From Caulobacter vibrioides OR37 (GTDB taxonomy: Bacteria; Pseudomonadota; Alphaproteobacteria; Caulobacterales; Caulobacteraceae), in assembly GCF_000372645.1 (NCBI RefSeq), contig NZ_APMP01000001.1, forward strand, positions 62,001 to 126,000: a stretch of 64,000 nucleotides of DNA. The letters run 5' to 3'. The position numbers were made by a program, and so were the translations under genes. Below, piece after piece: positions 53,185 to 63,731 of this stretch (its first letter is position 1; every line of letters begins with the position of its first letter). The notes beneath the pieces are model-generated. The model did no database searches and was not told the origin of the DNA. It saw nothing but the letters and a program-made list of their open reading frames with translations.

Positions 53185-55368
53185 TTAGAAGTGCGTGTCG
53201 ACCGAAACGCCGATCACGCGCGGATCGTTGACGAAGCCCGTCAGGTTGTCGAAGTCGATCGCGCCGCGCAGGTTGTGCTCGTTGGTGATGTTGCGGGCGA
53301 AAGCCGCCACTTCCCAGCCAGCGGCCTTGTTGGCGTAGCCCAGCTTCAGGCCGCCCTCGAAATCGCCCTTGCTGTAGAACTCCTTGGATTCGTAGAGGAA
53401 GAAGTTCGTGAAGCCCTGGACCTTCCAGTCCGTGTAGGCGAACAGCTCGCCGCTCGCGATGGGGTAAGCATAGCGGGCGGTGAAGTCGAAGATGTACTTC
53501 GGCGCGTTCGGGAACGGGTTGCCGTTCACGAGGGCTTGGCCGGCCGCGTTCAGCGGATTGGTGATCGTGCAGGCCGCGCAGACGGCGACGGCCAGCGTGT
53601 TGTCCTTGATCTTGGTGTGGTTGTAGCTGTAGCCGGCGGTCAGGACGAGGTTCGGGGTGACCACGAACTCGCCGTCCAGTTCCAGGCCGTAGGCCTCGCC
53701 CTTCTTGGCGTTGATCAGGCGGTTGGAGTTGCTGCCGCCGCCGACCGCGCTGAATTGCGGATCGGTGATCGTGTAGGTGAACACCGCGCCGTTCAGACGC
53801 ACGCGACGGTCCAGCAGTTCGCTCTTCAGGCCCGCCTCATACGACATGATCGTTTCGGACTTGGCGGCCGAGGCCGGCGAGAAGAAGGCGATGTCGCGGC
53901 CCTGGATCGACGGACCGCGGAAGCCCGAGGCCACCTTGGCGTAGGCGCTGACGTCGTCGGTCAGCTTGTAGAAGGCGCTCAGGTCCCAGGTGACCTTCGA
54001 GTCCGACACCGAGACCGGCGCGGCCATGTTGGGGCCGTAGAGGACCTTCAGGTCCTTGTCGTCCTTGGTGTAGCGCAGGCCGCCCGTGACGGTCAGCTGA
54101 TCGGTGAACTTGTACGAGGCCTGGCCGAAAGCCGCCCAGGACTTGTTCTTCTGTTGCAGCACCGTGGCCGGAGCGAAGAACGGGTCGGTGCGGATGGCGT
54201 ACTTGGTGTCGAAGTAGAAGCCGCCCACTTGCCAGGTCAGCGGACCGGGGGTGTTGCTGGCCAGGCGCAGTTCCTGGGTCCACTGGTAGAGGTTCTTCAG
54301 GCCGTCCTGGGATTCCGACTGGAACGGGATGAAGCCCGGGCCCTTGGGGTTGCCGCCGTCGATGTCGCCGCGGCTGAAGCCGTGGGTGTTCTCATAGGCG
54401 GTGATCGAGGTCAGCTTGGTCGGCCCGAAGTCGTACTGGACGTTGGCCGAGCCGCCGAAGCCCTTGTACTTCTGCGGGTTGTTGCCGCCGGCGTCATAAT
54501 AGACGGTGTCGGTGACATAGTTGCTGTTGAGCTTGTTCGAGCCCTTGGTCAGGATGTTGGCGCGGAACACGGCGGCGGTGCCGTCGAGGTCGCGGCCGTG
54601 GATGTTGAACAGGGCCGACAGCTTTTCGGTCGGCGTGAACAGCACCTGCAGGCGAGCGGCGCGCTCGTCATAGCCGCCCAGCTGGTCGTCCTTCTTTGTG
54701 AAGCCGTTGTTGATCCAGTTGTCGCGGTGCTGGAACAGGAACGAGGCGCGGGCCGCCACCTTGCCCTCGACCAGGGCGCCGCCGACGCCGCCGTCGAAGT
54801 TGAAGGTGTTATAGGTGCCGTAAGAGGCGCTGGCGCGGCCAGTCATTTCCTCGGTCGGCTTGATCGTGTCGAACTTGACGATGCCGGCGGTGGTGTTGCG
54901 GCCGAACAGGGTGCCTTGCGGGCCCCGCAGAACTTCGACGTGGTCGAGGTCGTAGATCGGCGAGCTTTTCAGGACGACGTTCTCGAGAACCACTTCGTCC
55001 TGGATGATCGACACCGGCTGAGAGGCGGCCAGGTCGAAGTCGGCGTTGCCGAGGCCGCGGATGTAGAAGCGCGGAGCGACGCGGCCGTTCGAGGACTCGG
55101 CGTAGAGGCCGGGGGTCTTGGCCGACAGGGCCAGGATGTCCTCACCCGCGGCGAAGATCGATTGCAGGCGCTCGCCGCTGATGGCCGCGACCGAGACCGG
55201 CACGTCCTGCAGGTTTTCGCTGCGCTTCTGGGCGGTGATGATCACTTCGCCGACTTTCGTCGCGTCCTGCGCGAAGGCGGCGGGGGCGACGGCCAGGGCC
55301 GAGGCGAGGGCGGCGAGGCCGCAGGAGACGGTCAGGGCGCGACGCAGGGTGCGATGGGCATGGGGCAT
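53185..55368 (-). CDS. TonB-dependent outer membrane receptor
   Basis: The 727-residue outer-membrane protein has a long signal peptide ending APAAFAQ. A plug domain follows (EVIITAQKRSENLQDVPVSVAAIS, then LRGPQGTLFGRNTTAGIV), and the rest is a beta-barrel with alternating aromatic residues, ending with VIGVSVDTHF and a terminal Phe. It imports an unknown substrate with TonB energy; Caulobacter has many such receptors, often for sugars. AGGA lies seven bases before ATG 55368. Confidence 0.93.
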   Translation of the reverse strand: MPHAHRTLRRALTVSCGLAALASALAVAPAAFAQDATKVGEVIITAQKRSENLQDVPVSVAAISGERLQSIFAAGEDILALSAKTPGLYAESSNGRVAPRFYIRGLGNADFDLAASQPVSIIQDEVVLENVVLKSSPIYDLDHVEVLRGPQGTLFGRNTTAGIVKFDTIKPTEEMTGRASASYGTYNTFNFDGGVGGALVEGKVAARASFLFQHRDNWINNGFTKKDDQLGGYDERAARLQVLFTPTEKLSALFNIHGRDLDGTAAVFRANILTKGSNKLNSNYVTDTVYYDAGGNNPQKYKGFGGSANVQYDFGPTKLTSITAYENTHGFSRGDIDGGNPKGPGFIPFQSESQDGLKNLYQWTQELRLASNTPGPLTWQVGGFYFDTKYAIRTDPFFAPATVLQQKNKSWAAFGQASYKFTDQLTVTGGLRYTKDDKDLKVLYGPNMAAPVSVSDSKVTWDLSAFYKLTDDVSAYAKVASGFRGPSIQGRDIAFFSPASAAKSETIMSYEAGLKSELLDRRVRLNGAVFTYTITDPQFSAVGGGSNSNRLINAKKGEAYGLELDGEFVVTPNLVLTAGYSYNHTKIKDNTLAVAVCAACTITNPLNAAGQALVNGNPFPNAPKYIFDFTARYAYPIASGELFAYTDWKVQGFTNFFLYESKEFYSKGDFEGGLKLGYANKAAGWEVAAFARNITNEHNLRGAIDFDNLTGFVNDPRVIGVSVDTHF

Positions 55369-55613
55369 GGAGACATCCTGTGATGATGCGCGCCGCGTTC
55401 GCCGACTCTGAACCGGGGCGTTAACGGCGCGTCTGTTGCGTTGCGATAAGCGAAACCGTGGCTCGGGGGATATCTCTCGGGGCGTGATTTCGTCTGTTTT
55501 GGGCCGATTGCGTCGGTTCTGTTGCGAAGTTGCGACAATTTTATTCAGCGCTGCCCAGTAAGTAATAAATTGTTCCACTTCGGGCGCGGCTTCCTGATCG
55601 AGGCGCGATAAAA
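55369..55613. other. gap between the receptor gene and glnA terminator
   Basis: I see no gene here. The sequence just upstream of the receptor start should hold its promoter, but no clear sigma70 or operator signal stands out. An AT-rich patch around 55545-55577 (TTTTATTCAGCG, GTAATAAATTGTT) is the best candidate. Confidence 0.4.
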
Positions 55614-55641
55614 AAGGGCCGGAGATCGCTCTCCGGCCCTT
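55614..55641 (-). terminator. terminator after glnA
   Basis: AAGGGCCGGAGA and TCTCCGGCCCTT pair perfectly over 12 bases with a TCGC loop, 24 bases past the glnA stop; the minus strand continues into TTT and ATCGCG, for a run of about five T residues. Confidence 0.9.
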
Positions 55642-55664
55642 CGCGGTGTCTATCGCTTAGGCGA

Positions 55665-57074
55665 TTAGCACTTGTAGTACATATCGAATTCGACGGGGTG
55701 CGGGTGCAGTTGCAGGCGCATCACCTCTTCCATCTTCAGCTCGATATAGCTGTCGATGAAGTCGTCATCCATGACGCCGCCGGCCTTCAGGAAGGCGCGG
55801 TCCTTGTCCAGGCTTTCCAGGGCCTCGCGCAGCGAGCCGCAGACTTCCGGGATCTTCTTCTGCTCGCGGGGCGGCAGGTCGTACAGGTTCTTGTCGGCGG
55901 CCGGACCCGGATCGATCTTGTTGATGATGCCGTCCAGGCCGGCCATCAGCAGGGCGACGAAGGTCAGGTACGGGTTGCCCATCGGGTCAGGGAAGCGAGC
56001 TTCGATGCGCTTGGCCTTCGGCGAGTCGACGTGCGGGATGCGGATCGAGGCCGAGCGGTTGCGCGAGCTGTAGGCCAGCTTCACCGGGGCTTCGTAGCCG
56101 GGGACCAGGCGCTTGTACGAGTTTGTCGTCGAGTTCGAGAACGCGTTGATCGCCTTGGCGTGCTTGATGATGCCGCCGATGTACCACAGGCATTCTTGCG
56201 ACAGGCCGGCGTACTTGTCGCCGGCGAACAGCGGCTTGCCGTCCTGCCAGATCGACTGGTGCACGTGCATGCCCGAACCGTTGTCGGCGAACATCGGCTT
56301 CGCCATGAAGGTGGCCGTCTTGCCGTAAGCGGCGGCGACGTTGTGGATGACGTACTTATAGAGCTGCATCCGGTCGGCCATGGTCACCATGGTGTCGAAC
56401 TTCAGGCCGAGCTCGTGTTGGGCCGGGGCCACCTCGTGGTGGTGCTTTTCCGGCTTCATGCCGAGCTCGCCCATGACGGCCAGCATTTCGCCGCGCAGGT
56501 CCTGGCAGCTGTCGACCGGGTTCACCGGGAAGTAGCCGCCCTTCGGGCCCGGGCGGTGACCCATGTTGCCCTCGGCGTATTCCTTGGCCGAATTGATCGG
56601 CAGCTCGGTCGAGTCATACGAGTAGCCGGTGTTGTTCGGCGAAACCGACCAGCGCACGTCGTCGAAGATGAAGAACTCGGCTTCCGGACCAAAGTAAACG
56701 GTGTCGCCCACGCCGGCCGACTTCAGATAGCTGAGCGCGGACTTGGCGATCGAGCGCGGGTCGCGGTTGTACGGGGTGCCCGTGTCGGGGTTCACGACGT
56801 CGCAGAACAGGGCCAGCGTGGTCTGCTGGTAGAACGGGTCGATGATCGCGCTCGACAGGTCGGGACGCAGCTTCATGTCCGACTCGTTGATGGCCTTCCA
56901 GCCGGCGATCGACGAACCGTCGAACATCGTGCCGTCGTTCAGGAAGTCGTCGTCGACCAGATCGATGTCGAACGTGACGTGCTGCATCTTGCCGCGAATG
57001 TCGGTGAAGCGGACGTCGACGTACTTGACGTCCTTTTCCTTGATCAGGTGCAGGATGTCCTTGGCGGTGGTCAT
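55665..57074 (-). CDS. glnA: glutamine synthetase type I
   Basis: GlnA condenses ammonia with glutamate using ATP. The 469-residue protein has the N-terminal [18 protein letters not shown], the catalytic metal-binding [12 protein letters not shown] and [16 protein letters not shown] motifs, and the adenylylation Tyr near 397 in KNLYDLPP, so it can be switched by GlnE. It follows glnB by 44 bases on the same strand and is thus expressed with its own PII regulator. Confidence 0.97.
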   Translation of the reverse strand: MTTAKDILHLIKEKDVKYVDVRFTDIRGKMQHVTFDIDLVDDDFLNDGTMFDGSSIAGWKAINESDMKLRPDLSSAIIDPFYQQTTLALFCDVVNPDTGTPYNRDPRSIAKSALSYLKSAGVGDTVYFGPEAEFFIFDDVRWSVSPNNTGYSYDSTELPINSAKEYAEGNMGHRPGPKGGYFPVNPVDSCQDLRGEMLAVMGELGMKPEKHHHEVAPAQHELGLKFDTMVTMADRMQLYKYVIHNVAAAYGKTATFMAKPMFADNGSGMHVHQSIWQDGKPLFAGDKYAGLSQECLWYIGGIIKHAKAINAFSNSTTNSYKRLVPGYEAPVKLAYSSRNRSASIRIPHVDSPKAKRIEARFPDPMGNPYLTFVALLMAGLDGIINKIDPGPAADKNLYDLPPREQKKIPEVCGSLREALESLDKDRAFLKAGGVMDDDFIDSYIELKMEEVMRLQLHPHPVEFDMYYKC

Positions 57075-57118
57075 TACGTATCCCCTTCTAGAGCTCTCTT
57101 AAGCGTTGACGATCCGGC

Positions 57119-57870
<752 letters not shown>

Positions 57871-58440
57871 ATGAGCTTCGTTCACGTGATCCGGCACGGC
57901 AAGCCGGCGGCCGCCTGGGGCGAAAGCGATGCGGATCCCGGGCTCGACCAGATCGGCCATGCTCAAGCGCGGGCCGTGGCCGAGGCCATCTTGGCCTTGC
58001 CGCTCGCGCGGCGTCCGGCCCGCGTGGTGTCTTCGCCGCTGCGTCGTTGTCAGGAAACCGCCGCGCCGCTCGCCTTGGCGCTTGGCGTGCCGGTCGAGGT
58101 CGACCCCCGTGTCGGCGAGATTCCGACCCCGGCCGCCCTGTCGCCGGCCGAGCGTCCCGCGTGGCTGCGCGAGGCGTTCGCGGGGCGCTGGGACCAGATC
58201 AGGGGCGACCTCGACTATGTGGCCTGGACCGAGGGCGTCGCCTCGGCCTTGCGTGAGCACGCCGGAGCCGCCGTGTTCAGCCACTTCGTCGCCCTGAACG
58301 CGGCGGTCGCGGTGGCGACCGGGACCGCGGACGTCATGGCCTTCCGGCCCGACCACGCCTCGCTCACGACCTTCGCGATCGAGCGCGAGCGCTTGATCCT
58401 GCTGGAGAAAGGGCGCGAAGCTCAGAGCCAGGTGCTCTGA
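57871..58440 (+). CDS. histidine phosphatase family protein
   Basis: The 189-residue protein has the RHG catalytic motif near the start (HVIRHGKPAA) with the nucleophile His8. The second arginine is in VVSSPLRRCQETA and a second His in FSHFVALNAAV. It belongs with phosphoglycerate-mutase-like phosphatases; substrate unknown. ATG 57871 is preferred to an earlier in-frame ATG because homologous sequence starts at MSFVHVIRHG. It is 10 bases ahead of the NAD(P)HX repair gene. Confidence 0.85.
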   Translation: MSFVHVIRHGKPAAAWGESDADPGLDQIGHAQARAVAEAILALPLARRPARVVSSPLRRCQETAAPLALALGVPVEVDPRVGEIPTPAALSPAERPAWLREAFAGRWDQIRGDLDYVAWTEGVASALREHAGAAVFSHFVALNAAVAVATGTADVMAFRPDHASLTTFAIERERLILLEKGREAQSQVL

Positions 58441-58450
58441 AGGAGTCGTC

Positions 58451-59902
58451 GTGCCGCGAGAGATCCTCTCCGTCGCCGAAATGGCCGCCGCCGATCGCGC
58501 CGCGGTGGAGCGGGGCGCGCCCACGCCGGTGCTGATGGAGCGAGCCGGGGAGGCGGTGGCGCGGGCCGTGCGCGCGCGCTACGCCCATCGGCCGGTGGTG
58601 ATCTGGTGCGGACCTGGCGACAATGGCGGGGACGGCTATGTCGCCGCCCGGCACCTGCGTCGGCGGGGCTGGCAGGTGGCGGTGGAGGCTGCCTATCCGC
58701 CCGCCACCGACGCCGCCCGCTGGGCCGCTTCCCGCTGGAAGGGCGAGGTGCGACCTCTGTCCGACGCGCCGTCGCCAGGGACACTTTATATAGACGCGCT
58801 GTTTGGCGCCGGCCTGTCGCGGCCGCTGGAAGGCGAGATCGCCAAGCTGGCGCGGTTCTGTCAGTCCCAGCCGCTCGCCATCGTGGCGGTCGACACGCCC
58901 TCGGGAATACAGGGCGACACCGGTCGGCCGTTGGGAGACGTCGCGTTCCGCGCCGATCTGACCGTGACCTTCCATCGTCGCAAGCGGGCGCATGTGCTGG
59001 CCCAGGGCCGCGAGGCTTGCGGCGAGATCGTCGTGGCCGACATTGGTCTCTGGCCCGCCGAGCATCCGGATCTGTTCGAGAACGACCCCAGTCTATGGGC
59101 CCAGCGCTTTCCGTGGCCGGCGATGGATGCGCACAAACACACGCGGGGCCGGCTGAAGGTCGTCAGCGGCGAGGCCTGGAGCACCGGCGCGGCGCGGCTG
59201 GCGGCGCGGGGCGGATTGCGGATAGGGGCGGGGGCCGTGACGGTCTTGTCGCCGCCCAACGCCTTGGCCGTTAACGCGGCCCATCTGGAAGCGGTGATGC
59301 TGTCGCCATTCGAGACGGACGCCGACCTGGCCGCCGCCGCCGAGCGGGCCGACGCCGTCGTGATCGGACCCGCGGCCGGGGTAGGGGAGGCGACCGCTCG
59401 CAATCTGCAGGCCCTGGCGCGCACCGGCGCGGCCCTGGTGGTGGACGCAGACGCCCTGACCAGTTTCCGCCAAGATCCCGAAGCCCTGTTCGCCTGCCTC
59501 GACCGCGACGACGTTCTGACCCCGCATCCGGGCGAGTTCGAGCGGATCTTTCCGGGCCTGCTGGACCAGTCGCCCGAACGCATCGCCGCCGCGCGCCAAG
59601 CCGCCGGCCGCGCCGGAGCCGTCGTGCTGCTAAAGGGACCGGACACTGTGGTCGCCGCGCCGGACGGACGCGCGGCCGTGTCGCTGAATGGGGCGCCCTG
59701 GCTGGCCACCGCCGGTTCGGGCGATGTGCTGGCCGGTTTCATCGGCGGCCTGATCGCTCAGGGCATGGAAAGCTTCGAGGCGGCCTGCGCCGGCGCCTGG
59801 ATCCATGCCGAATGCGGCGCCCGTCATGGTCCCGGCCTGATCGCAGAGGATCTGCCAGGCTTGGCGCCCGCCGTTCTGGCCGAGCTTTTCGCGTGTCGTT
59901 GA
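58451..59902 (+). CDS. nnrD: bifunctional NAD(P)H-hydrate epimerase / ADP-dependent dehydratase
   Basis: The 483-residue protein repairs hydrated NADH and NADPH. The N-terminal YjeF_N epimerase spans about 1-210 (CGPGDNGGDGYVAARHL, DALFGAGL), and the C-terminal ribokinase-like dehydratase spans about 215-483 (HKHTRGRLKVVSG, VIGPAAGVGE, TPHPGEFERI and the anion-hole GSGDVLAGFIGGL). The fused form is common in proteobacteria. The GTG start has AAGGAG six bases upstream. It is likely co-transcribed with the upstream phosphatase. Confidence 0.94.
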   Translation: MPREILSVAEMAAADRAAVERGAPTPVLMERAGEAVARAVRARYAHRPVVIWCGPGDNGGDGYVAARHLRRRGWQVAVEAAYPPATDAARWAASRWKGEVRPLSDAPSPGTLYIDALFGAGLSRPLEGEIAKLARFCQSQPLAIVAVDTPSGIQGDTGRPLGDVAFRADLTVTFHRRKRAHVLAQGREACGEIVVADIGLWPAEHPDLFENDPSLWAQRFPWPAMDAHKHTRGRLKVVSGEAWSTGAARLAARGGLRIGAGAVTVLSPPNALAVNAAHLEAVMLSPFETDADLAAAAERADAVVIGPAAGVGEATARNLQALARTGAALVVDADALTSFRQDPEALFACLDRDDVLTPHPGEFERIFPGLLDQSPERIAAARQAAGRAGAVVLLKGPDTVVAAPDGRAAVSLNGAPWLATAGSGDVLAGFIGGLIAQGMESFEAACAGAWIHAECGARHGPGLIAEDLPGLAPAVLAELFACR

Positions 59903-59978
59903 AGCGCCGCGTGGATGTCTCGCTTCGGCCGTGTTCGCCCCGCAAGGGTCCGCTGATTGGTCCGCCCGGAGGTAGGCG

Positions 59979-60425
59979 ATGATGGTGACGGAAGGACTAC
60001 TGCTGGCGCTGCTGGTCAGCTGCCTGGCGGTCCTGATTCACTATGAGGCCCTGCGGGGCATCTCGGTCGCGGTGGTCGATCGCCCCAACGCCTCGCGGCT
60101 GACGGTGCTGGCTGTGATCTTCGGCGTGCTGGCGGCGCACGCCGTGGAGGCTGGGCTGTTCGGGGTCGGCTTCTGGCTGGGCGCTGACGTTCTGAAGTTC
60201 GGACGGTTCGTCGGCCGGGCTCCGCGCGACGCCTTCCAATACTACTCCTTCGCGCTGGAGACCTATACGACGCAAAGCGTCGGCGACCTCTATCCGATCG
60301 GCGGCCTGCGACTGCTGGCCAGCGTCGAGCCGCTGGTGGGCCTGATCCTGATCGGCTGGTCGACGTCGCTGACCTTCATGGTCATGGCCCGCGACTGGCG
60401 CATGAAGCTGTCGGTCGGCGAGTGA
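59979..60425 (+). CDS. small two-helix ion channel protein
   Basis: The 148-residue protein has two outer hydrophobic stretches, an amphipathic part, a pore-loop region YTTQSVGDLYP and a final helix (LVGLILIGWSTSLTFMVMA). The layout resembles ion channel family proteins with a filter TxxSVGDLxP in place of the potassium-type TVGYG. Ion selectivity is unknown. GGAGG precedes ATG 59979 with six-base spacing. Confidence 0.75.
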   Translation: MMVTEGLLLALLVSCLAVLIHYEALRGISVAVVDRPNASRLTVLAVIFGVLAAHAVEAGLFGVGFWLGADVLKFGRFVGRAPRDAFQYYSFALETYTTQSVGDLYPIGGLRLLASVEPLVGLILIGWSTSLTFMVMARDWRMKLSVGE

Positions 60426-60461
60426 GCGCCGCCGATTCCGGATTCGGCAGGGATTGAAAGA

Positions 60462-60544
60462 TGGTGCGGCTAGAGGGACTCGAACCCCCACGGTCTCCCG
60501 GCGGTACCTAAAACCGCTGCGTCTACCAATTCCGCCATAACCGC
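60462..60544 (-). tRNA. tRNA-Leu (anticodon UAG)
   Basis: The minus strand gives an 83-base cloverleaf with the CCA encoded. The acceptor stem is GCGGTTA with TAGCCGC, the anticodon stem GCGGT/ACCGC and the loop TTTAGGT with anticodon TAG. The T-arm is GTTCGAGTC. A long variable arm fits leucine. It reads CUA and probably other CUN codons. Confidence 0.95.
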
Positions 60545-60795
60545 GCGGAAGTCGATCTAGCGCGGAGGAAGAGGATTATCCATGGAAATTTGAACCTCTG
60601 CTGGCTCATCCGTGTCCTGACTCGTTTGGGACACGCCGGGCGGGCGCGAGTTTTATCGCCGCCGCTCTTGGATGCTCGCGCACGTCGTGACATAAGGGCG
60701 CTCTTTCGCCGCCCCGGTCCTCGCGGGCGGCGTCGATCTTTTGGACCCCAAGGGCGGTGCTCGGGCGCGCGGCGACCCGGACCCGAGAAATAAGA
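60545..60795. other. gap upstream of tig
   Basis: No gene seen. It holds the promoters for tRNA-Leu (minus) and tig (plus). GTGTCC and GGGACAC at about 60612-60634 form a 7-pair inverted repeat with a 10-base loop, which could be a hairpin or an operator; nothing else is recognised. Confidence 0.4.
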
Positions 60796-62160
60796 ATGTC
60801 GATGCAGATCGTTGAAAAGTCGGGCGAAGGCCTCAGCCGCGTTTTTGGCGTCACGGTGCCCGCGAGTGAACTGGCCACGCGTCTTGATGCGCGGATCGCC
60901 GAAGTCGCGCCGCAGATGAACGTCAAGGGCTTCCGTCCCGGCAAGGTGCCGACGGCCCACGTCCGCCGTCTGTACGGCAAGGCCCTGATGGGCGAAGTCG
61001 TCGAGCAGGCGCTGAACGAGACCACCCAGAAGGTCCTCGAGGACAACAAGCTGCGTCCGGCGGGCCAGCCCGAGCTGAACCCGTCGTCGGACATGGACAA
61101 GGTCATCGCCGGCGGCGAGGACCTGGCGTTCGAGCTGGCCGTCGAGGTCATGCCGGAATTCGAACCGATCGACCCCGCGTCGATCGAACTGGTCAAGCCG
61201 GTCTACAAGGTCGGCGACGACGAAGTGCAAGAAGCTCTGGACGAACTGGCCAAGCAGGCTCGCACCTACGAGCCGCGCACGGGCAAGAGCCTGAAGGCCA
61301 AGGACGGCGACCAACTGCTGATCGATTTCGTCGGTACGATCGACGGTGTTGAGTTCGCCGGCGGCAAGGCCGAGGGCGCTGAACTGGTGCTGGGCTCGGG
61401 TCAGTTCATCCCGGGCTTCGAGGACCAACTGGTCGGCGCGAAGCCGGGCGACGACGTCGTCGTGAAGGTGAAGTTCCCGGAGAACTATCAAGCCGCCGAA
61501 CTGGCCGGCAAGGACGCCGAGTTCGCCACCAAGGTCCACGAAGTCCGCGCGCCGGTCGACGGCAAGGCCGACGACGAACTGGCCAAGCGCCTGGGTCTGT
61601 CGGACCTGGCCGCCCTGACCGACCTGCTGCGCTCGAACCTGTCGGGCCGCTATGAGAACAGCTCGCGCTTCAAGCTGAAGCGCGCCCTGCTGGACGTCCT
61701 GGACAGCAAGCACGACTTCCCGCTGCCGCCGCGCATGGTCGAGGCCGAGTTCGCCGGCATCTGGCAACAGGTCGAGTCCGACAAGGCGCGTGGCGGTCTG
61801 CCGCCGGAAGACGCCGAGAAGTCGGAAGACCAACTGAAGGCCGAGTATCGCAAGATCGCCGAGCGCCGCGTGCGCCTGGGTCTGGTTCTCGCCGAGATCG
61901 GCCGCAAGAACGACGTCGTCGTCACCGACCAGGAACTGACCGACGCGATCATGCGCGAAGCTCGCCAATACGGCGCCCAGGCTCAGCAAGTCTTCGACAT
62001 GTACCGCCAGCGCGCCGACCTGCAGGCGGCGCTCCGCGCCCCGATCTATGAAGACAAGGTCGTCGACCTGATCTTCGGCAAGGCCAAGATCGAGGACAAG
62101 GAGGTCTCCAAGGACGAACTCCTGGAAGAAGACGACCTGCCGGAAGGCTACGGCGGCTAA
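60796..62160 (+). CDS. tig: trigger factor
   Basis: Trigger factor meets nascent chains at the ribosome exit. The 454-residue protein has the ribosome-binding GFRPGKVP signature in the N-terminal domain (residues about 45-52). An FKBP-like PPIase follows ([21 protein letters not shown], and [15 protein letters not shown]), then a long helical C-terminal arm ending in an acidic tail. ATG 60802 (MQIVEK) is also possible as start. It precedes clpP, as in most bacteria. Confidence 0.95.
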   Translation: MSMQIVEKSGEGLSRVFGVTVPASELATRLDARIAEVAPQMNVKGFRPGKVPTAHVRRLYGKALMGEVVEQALNETTQKVLEDNKLRPAGQPELNPSSDMDKVIAGGEDLAFELAVEVMPEFEPIDPASIELVKPVYKVGDDEVQEALDELAKQARTYEPRTGKSLKAKDGDQLLIDFVGTIDGVEFAGGKAEGAELVLGSGQFIPGFEDQLVGAKPGDDVVVKVKFPENYQAAELAGKDAEFATKVHEVRAPVDGKADDELAKRLGLSDLAALTDLLRSNLSGRYENSSRFKLKRALLDVLDSKHDFPLPPRMVEAEFAGIWQQVESDKARGGLPPEDAEKSEDQLKAEYRKIAERRVRLGLVLAEIGRKNDVVVTDQELTDAIMREARQYGAQAQQVFDMYRQRADLQAALRAPIYEDKVVDLIFGKAKIEDKEVSKDELLEEDDLPEGYGG

Positions 62161-62185
62161 GGCCAGCCGAGACGGACGGAAACGA

Positions 62186-62214
62186 GGCGCGGTTCGCGAG
62201 AACCGCGCCTTTTT
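62186..62214 (+). terminator. intrinsic terminator after tig
   Basis: GGCGCGGTTC and GAACCGCGCC pair perfectly with a GCGA loop and are followed by TTTTT, 26 bases past the tig stop. It separates tig from clpP. Confidence 0.9.
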
Positions 62215-62341
62215 CGTGCGCGCGCAAACCGGGCGGCTCCTTGCAACCTGTTAAGGGCCACGCGATATGCGTGGGCGACGGCGGCGCGCGGGCTGATTCG
62301 TTTTCGCGTGGCCAAGACACACAAAAAGGGTGATGCCCATC

Positions 62342-62971
62342 ATGTACGATCCGGTTACGACGGCGATGAACCTGGTTCCCGTGGTCATCGAACAGACCAG
62401 CCGCGGCGAGCGCTCGTTTGATATCTTCTCGCGCCTGCTGAAGGAGCGGATCATCTTCGTAACGGGCCCCGTCGAAGACACCATGGCCAGCATTATTTGC
62501 GCCCAGCTTCTCTTCCTGGAGTCGGAGAACCCCAAGAAGGAGATCGCCATGTACATCAACTCGCCGGGTGGCGTGGTGACGTCGGGCCTCGCGATCTACG
62601 ACACCATGCAATATATCAAGAGCCCGGTCTCGACCGTGTGCATGGGCATGGCCGCCTCGATGGGCAGCCTGTTGCTCGCCGCCGGCGCCGCTGGCCAGCG
62701 TATCTCGTTGCCGAACGCCCGCATCATGGTGCACCAGCCGTCGGGCGGCTTCCGCGGCCAAGCCTCGGACATCGAACGCCACGCCGAGGACATCATCAAG
62801 ACCAAGCGTCGCCTGAACGAAATCTACGTGAAGCACTGCGGCCGCACCTATGAAGAGGTCGAACGCACGCTGGACCGCGACCACTTCATGAGCGCCGACG
62901 AAGCCAAGGCCTGGGGCCTGGTCGACCACGTCTATGACACCCGCGAAGCCGCCGAGGCTGGCGCCGAGTAG
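62342..62971 (+). CDS. clpP: ATP-dependent Clp protease proteolytic subunit
   Basis: ClpP forms the tetradecameric chamber used with ClpX and ClpA; in Caulobacter ClpXP degrades CtrA and other cell cycle regulators. Counting from ATG 62342, the 209-residue protein has the triad Ser106 (MGMAASMGS), His131 (VHQPSGG) and Asp180 (LDRDHF) and the YINSPGG oxyanion strand. ATG 62333 and GTG 62330 are in frame, but the A/G-rich ribosome site lies too close to them; 62342 gives 11-base spacing. Confidence 0.96.
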   Translation: MYDPVTTAMNLVPVVIEQTSRGERSFDIFSRLLKERIIFVTGPVEDTMASIICAQLLFLESENPKKEIAMYINSPGGVVTSGLAIYDTMQYIKSPVSTVCMGMAASMGSLLLAAGAAGQRISLPNARIMVHQPSGGFRGQASDIERHAEDIIKTKRRLNEIYVKHCGRTYEEVERTLDRDHFMSADEAKAWGLVDHVYDTREAAEAGAE

Positions 62972-62996
62972 GGCTTTAAGCCGTCGCTAAACAAGA

Positions 62997-63029
62997 ACGC
63001 CGCCAGTCTTTCGATCGGCGGCGTTTTTC
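62997..63029 (+). terminator. terminator after clpP
   Basis: AACGCCGCC and GGCGGCGTT pair perfectly around a 12-base loop and run into TTTTT, 25 bases after the clpP stop. It lies in the convergent gap to cicA; the A-rich left side could also terminate cicA. Confidence 0.85.
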
Positions 63030-63056
63030 TTGCCTGAAGGCCCGCGACAAATCCGC

Positions 63057-63731
63057 TCAGGTGGCGGGTCTTCCTCGGAAGACGCGGAAGCCCTTCTCGT
63101 CGGCGATCGCCAGCATTTCGGTATCGCCCGAGGTGTCGCCATAGGCGGCCGTCAGATGGACATCGGGGCCGAAGATCTCGCGCAGGCGCGTCACCTTCTC
63201 CTTGGCGCGACAATTGTTCCCGTCGAGACCGCCCAGCACGCGGCCGTCCTCGGAGCACATCAGGCGGGTGCCAATCAGCAGGTCGGCGCCGAGGCCCCGC
63301 GCGAACGGCGCGACGGTCATTTCGGGCGAAGCGGTCACGATCACGAGCTTGGCCCCCTTGGCGCGCCAGGACCGCCAGACAGCGACCGCGTCGGGGCGAA
63401 GCAGGGATTGGGCGTGGGCTTGCGCGAAGGCGCGGGCGTCGTTTTCGATCTCCGAGACCGTCGCGCCCTTCAGGAACTCGCGCACCGCGGCGGCCTTGAG
63501 TTTCGCGCGATTGCGATCGAACAGGTAGGCGATCAGCGAGGGCGCGAGGCGAACAATTCCGCGCGCCCAGCGACGCGGCCCGGCGCGCCACTTCAAGAAA
63601 GCGTTGAAGCTGTCCTTGACGGTCAGGGTGCCGTCGAAGTCGAAGGCCACCAGCGCCGGCTCGTCATCCATGTCGCCGGTCATCGGACGCGAGGCGCTGA
63701 GCCCCTTGGCCATCCACGAACGCTTAGCCAT
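63057..63731 (-). CDS. cicA: HAD-superfamily hydrolase CicA
   Basis: The 224-residue protein has the HAD motifs: DFDGTLT at about 31-37 (nucleophile Asp31), VTASPEM as motif II, a lysine in the cap region and YGDTSGDTEML as motif III/IV. It is of the phosphoserine-phosphatase-like HAD-IB type. In Caulobacter cicA lies between clpP and clpX, as its place beside clpP suggests here, and excess product is known to harm cells. ATG 63731 has GGAAGG just upstream; longer frame starts lack similarity. Confidence 0.85.
   Translation of the reverse strand: MAKRSWMAKGLSASRPMTGDMDDEPALVAFDFDGTLTVKDSFNAFLKWRAGPRRWARGIVRLAPSLIAYLFDRNRAKLKAAAVREFLKGATVSEIENDARAFAQAHAQSLLRPDAVAVWRSWRAKGAKLVIVTASPEMTVAPFARGLGADLLIGTRLMCSEDGRVLGGLDGNNCRAKEKVTRLREIFGPDVHLTAAYGDTSGDTEMLAIADEKGFRVFRGRPAT

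Noticed and set aside
60757..60795. Longer trigger factor from an upstream ATG
   Set aside because: The extra 13 residues ([13 protein letters not shown]) do not resemble the conserved trigger factor N-terminus, and ATG 60796 or 60802 fits.
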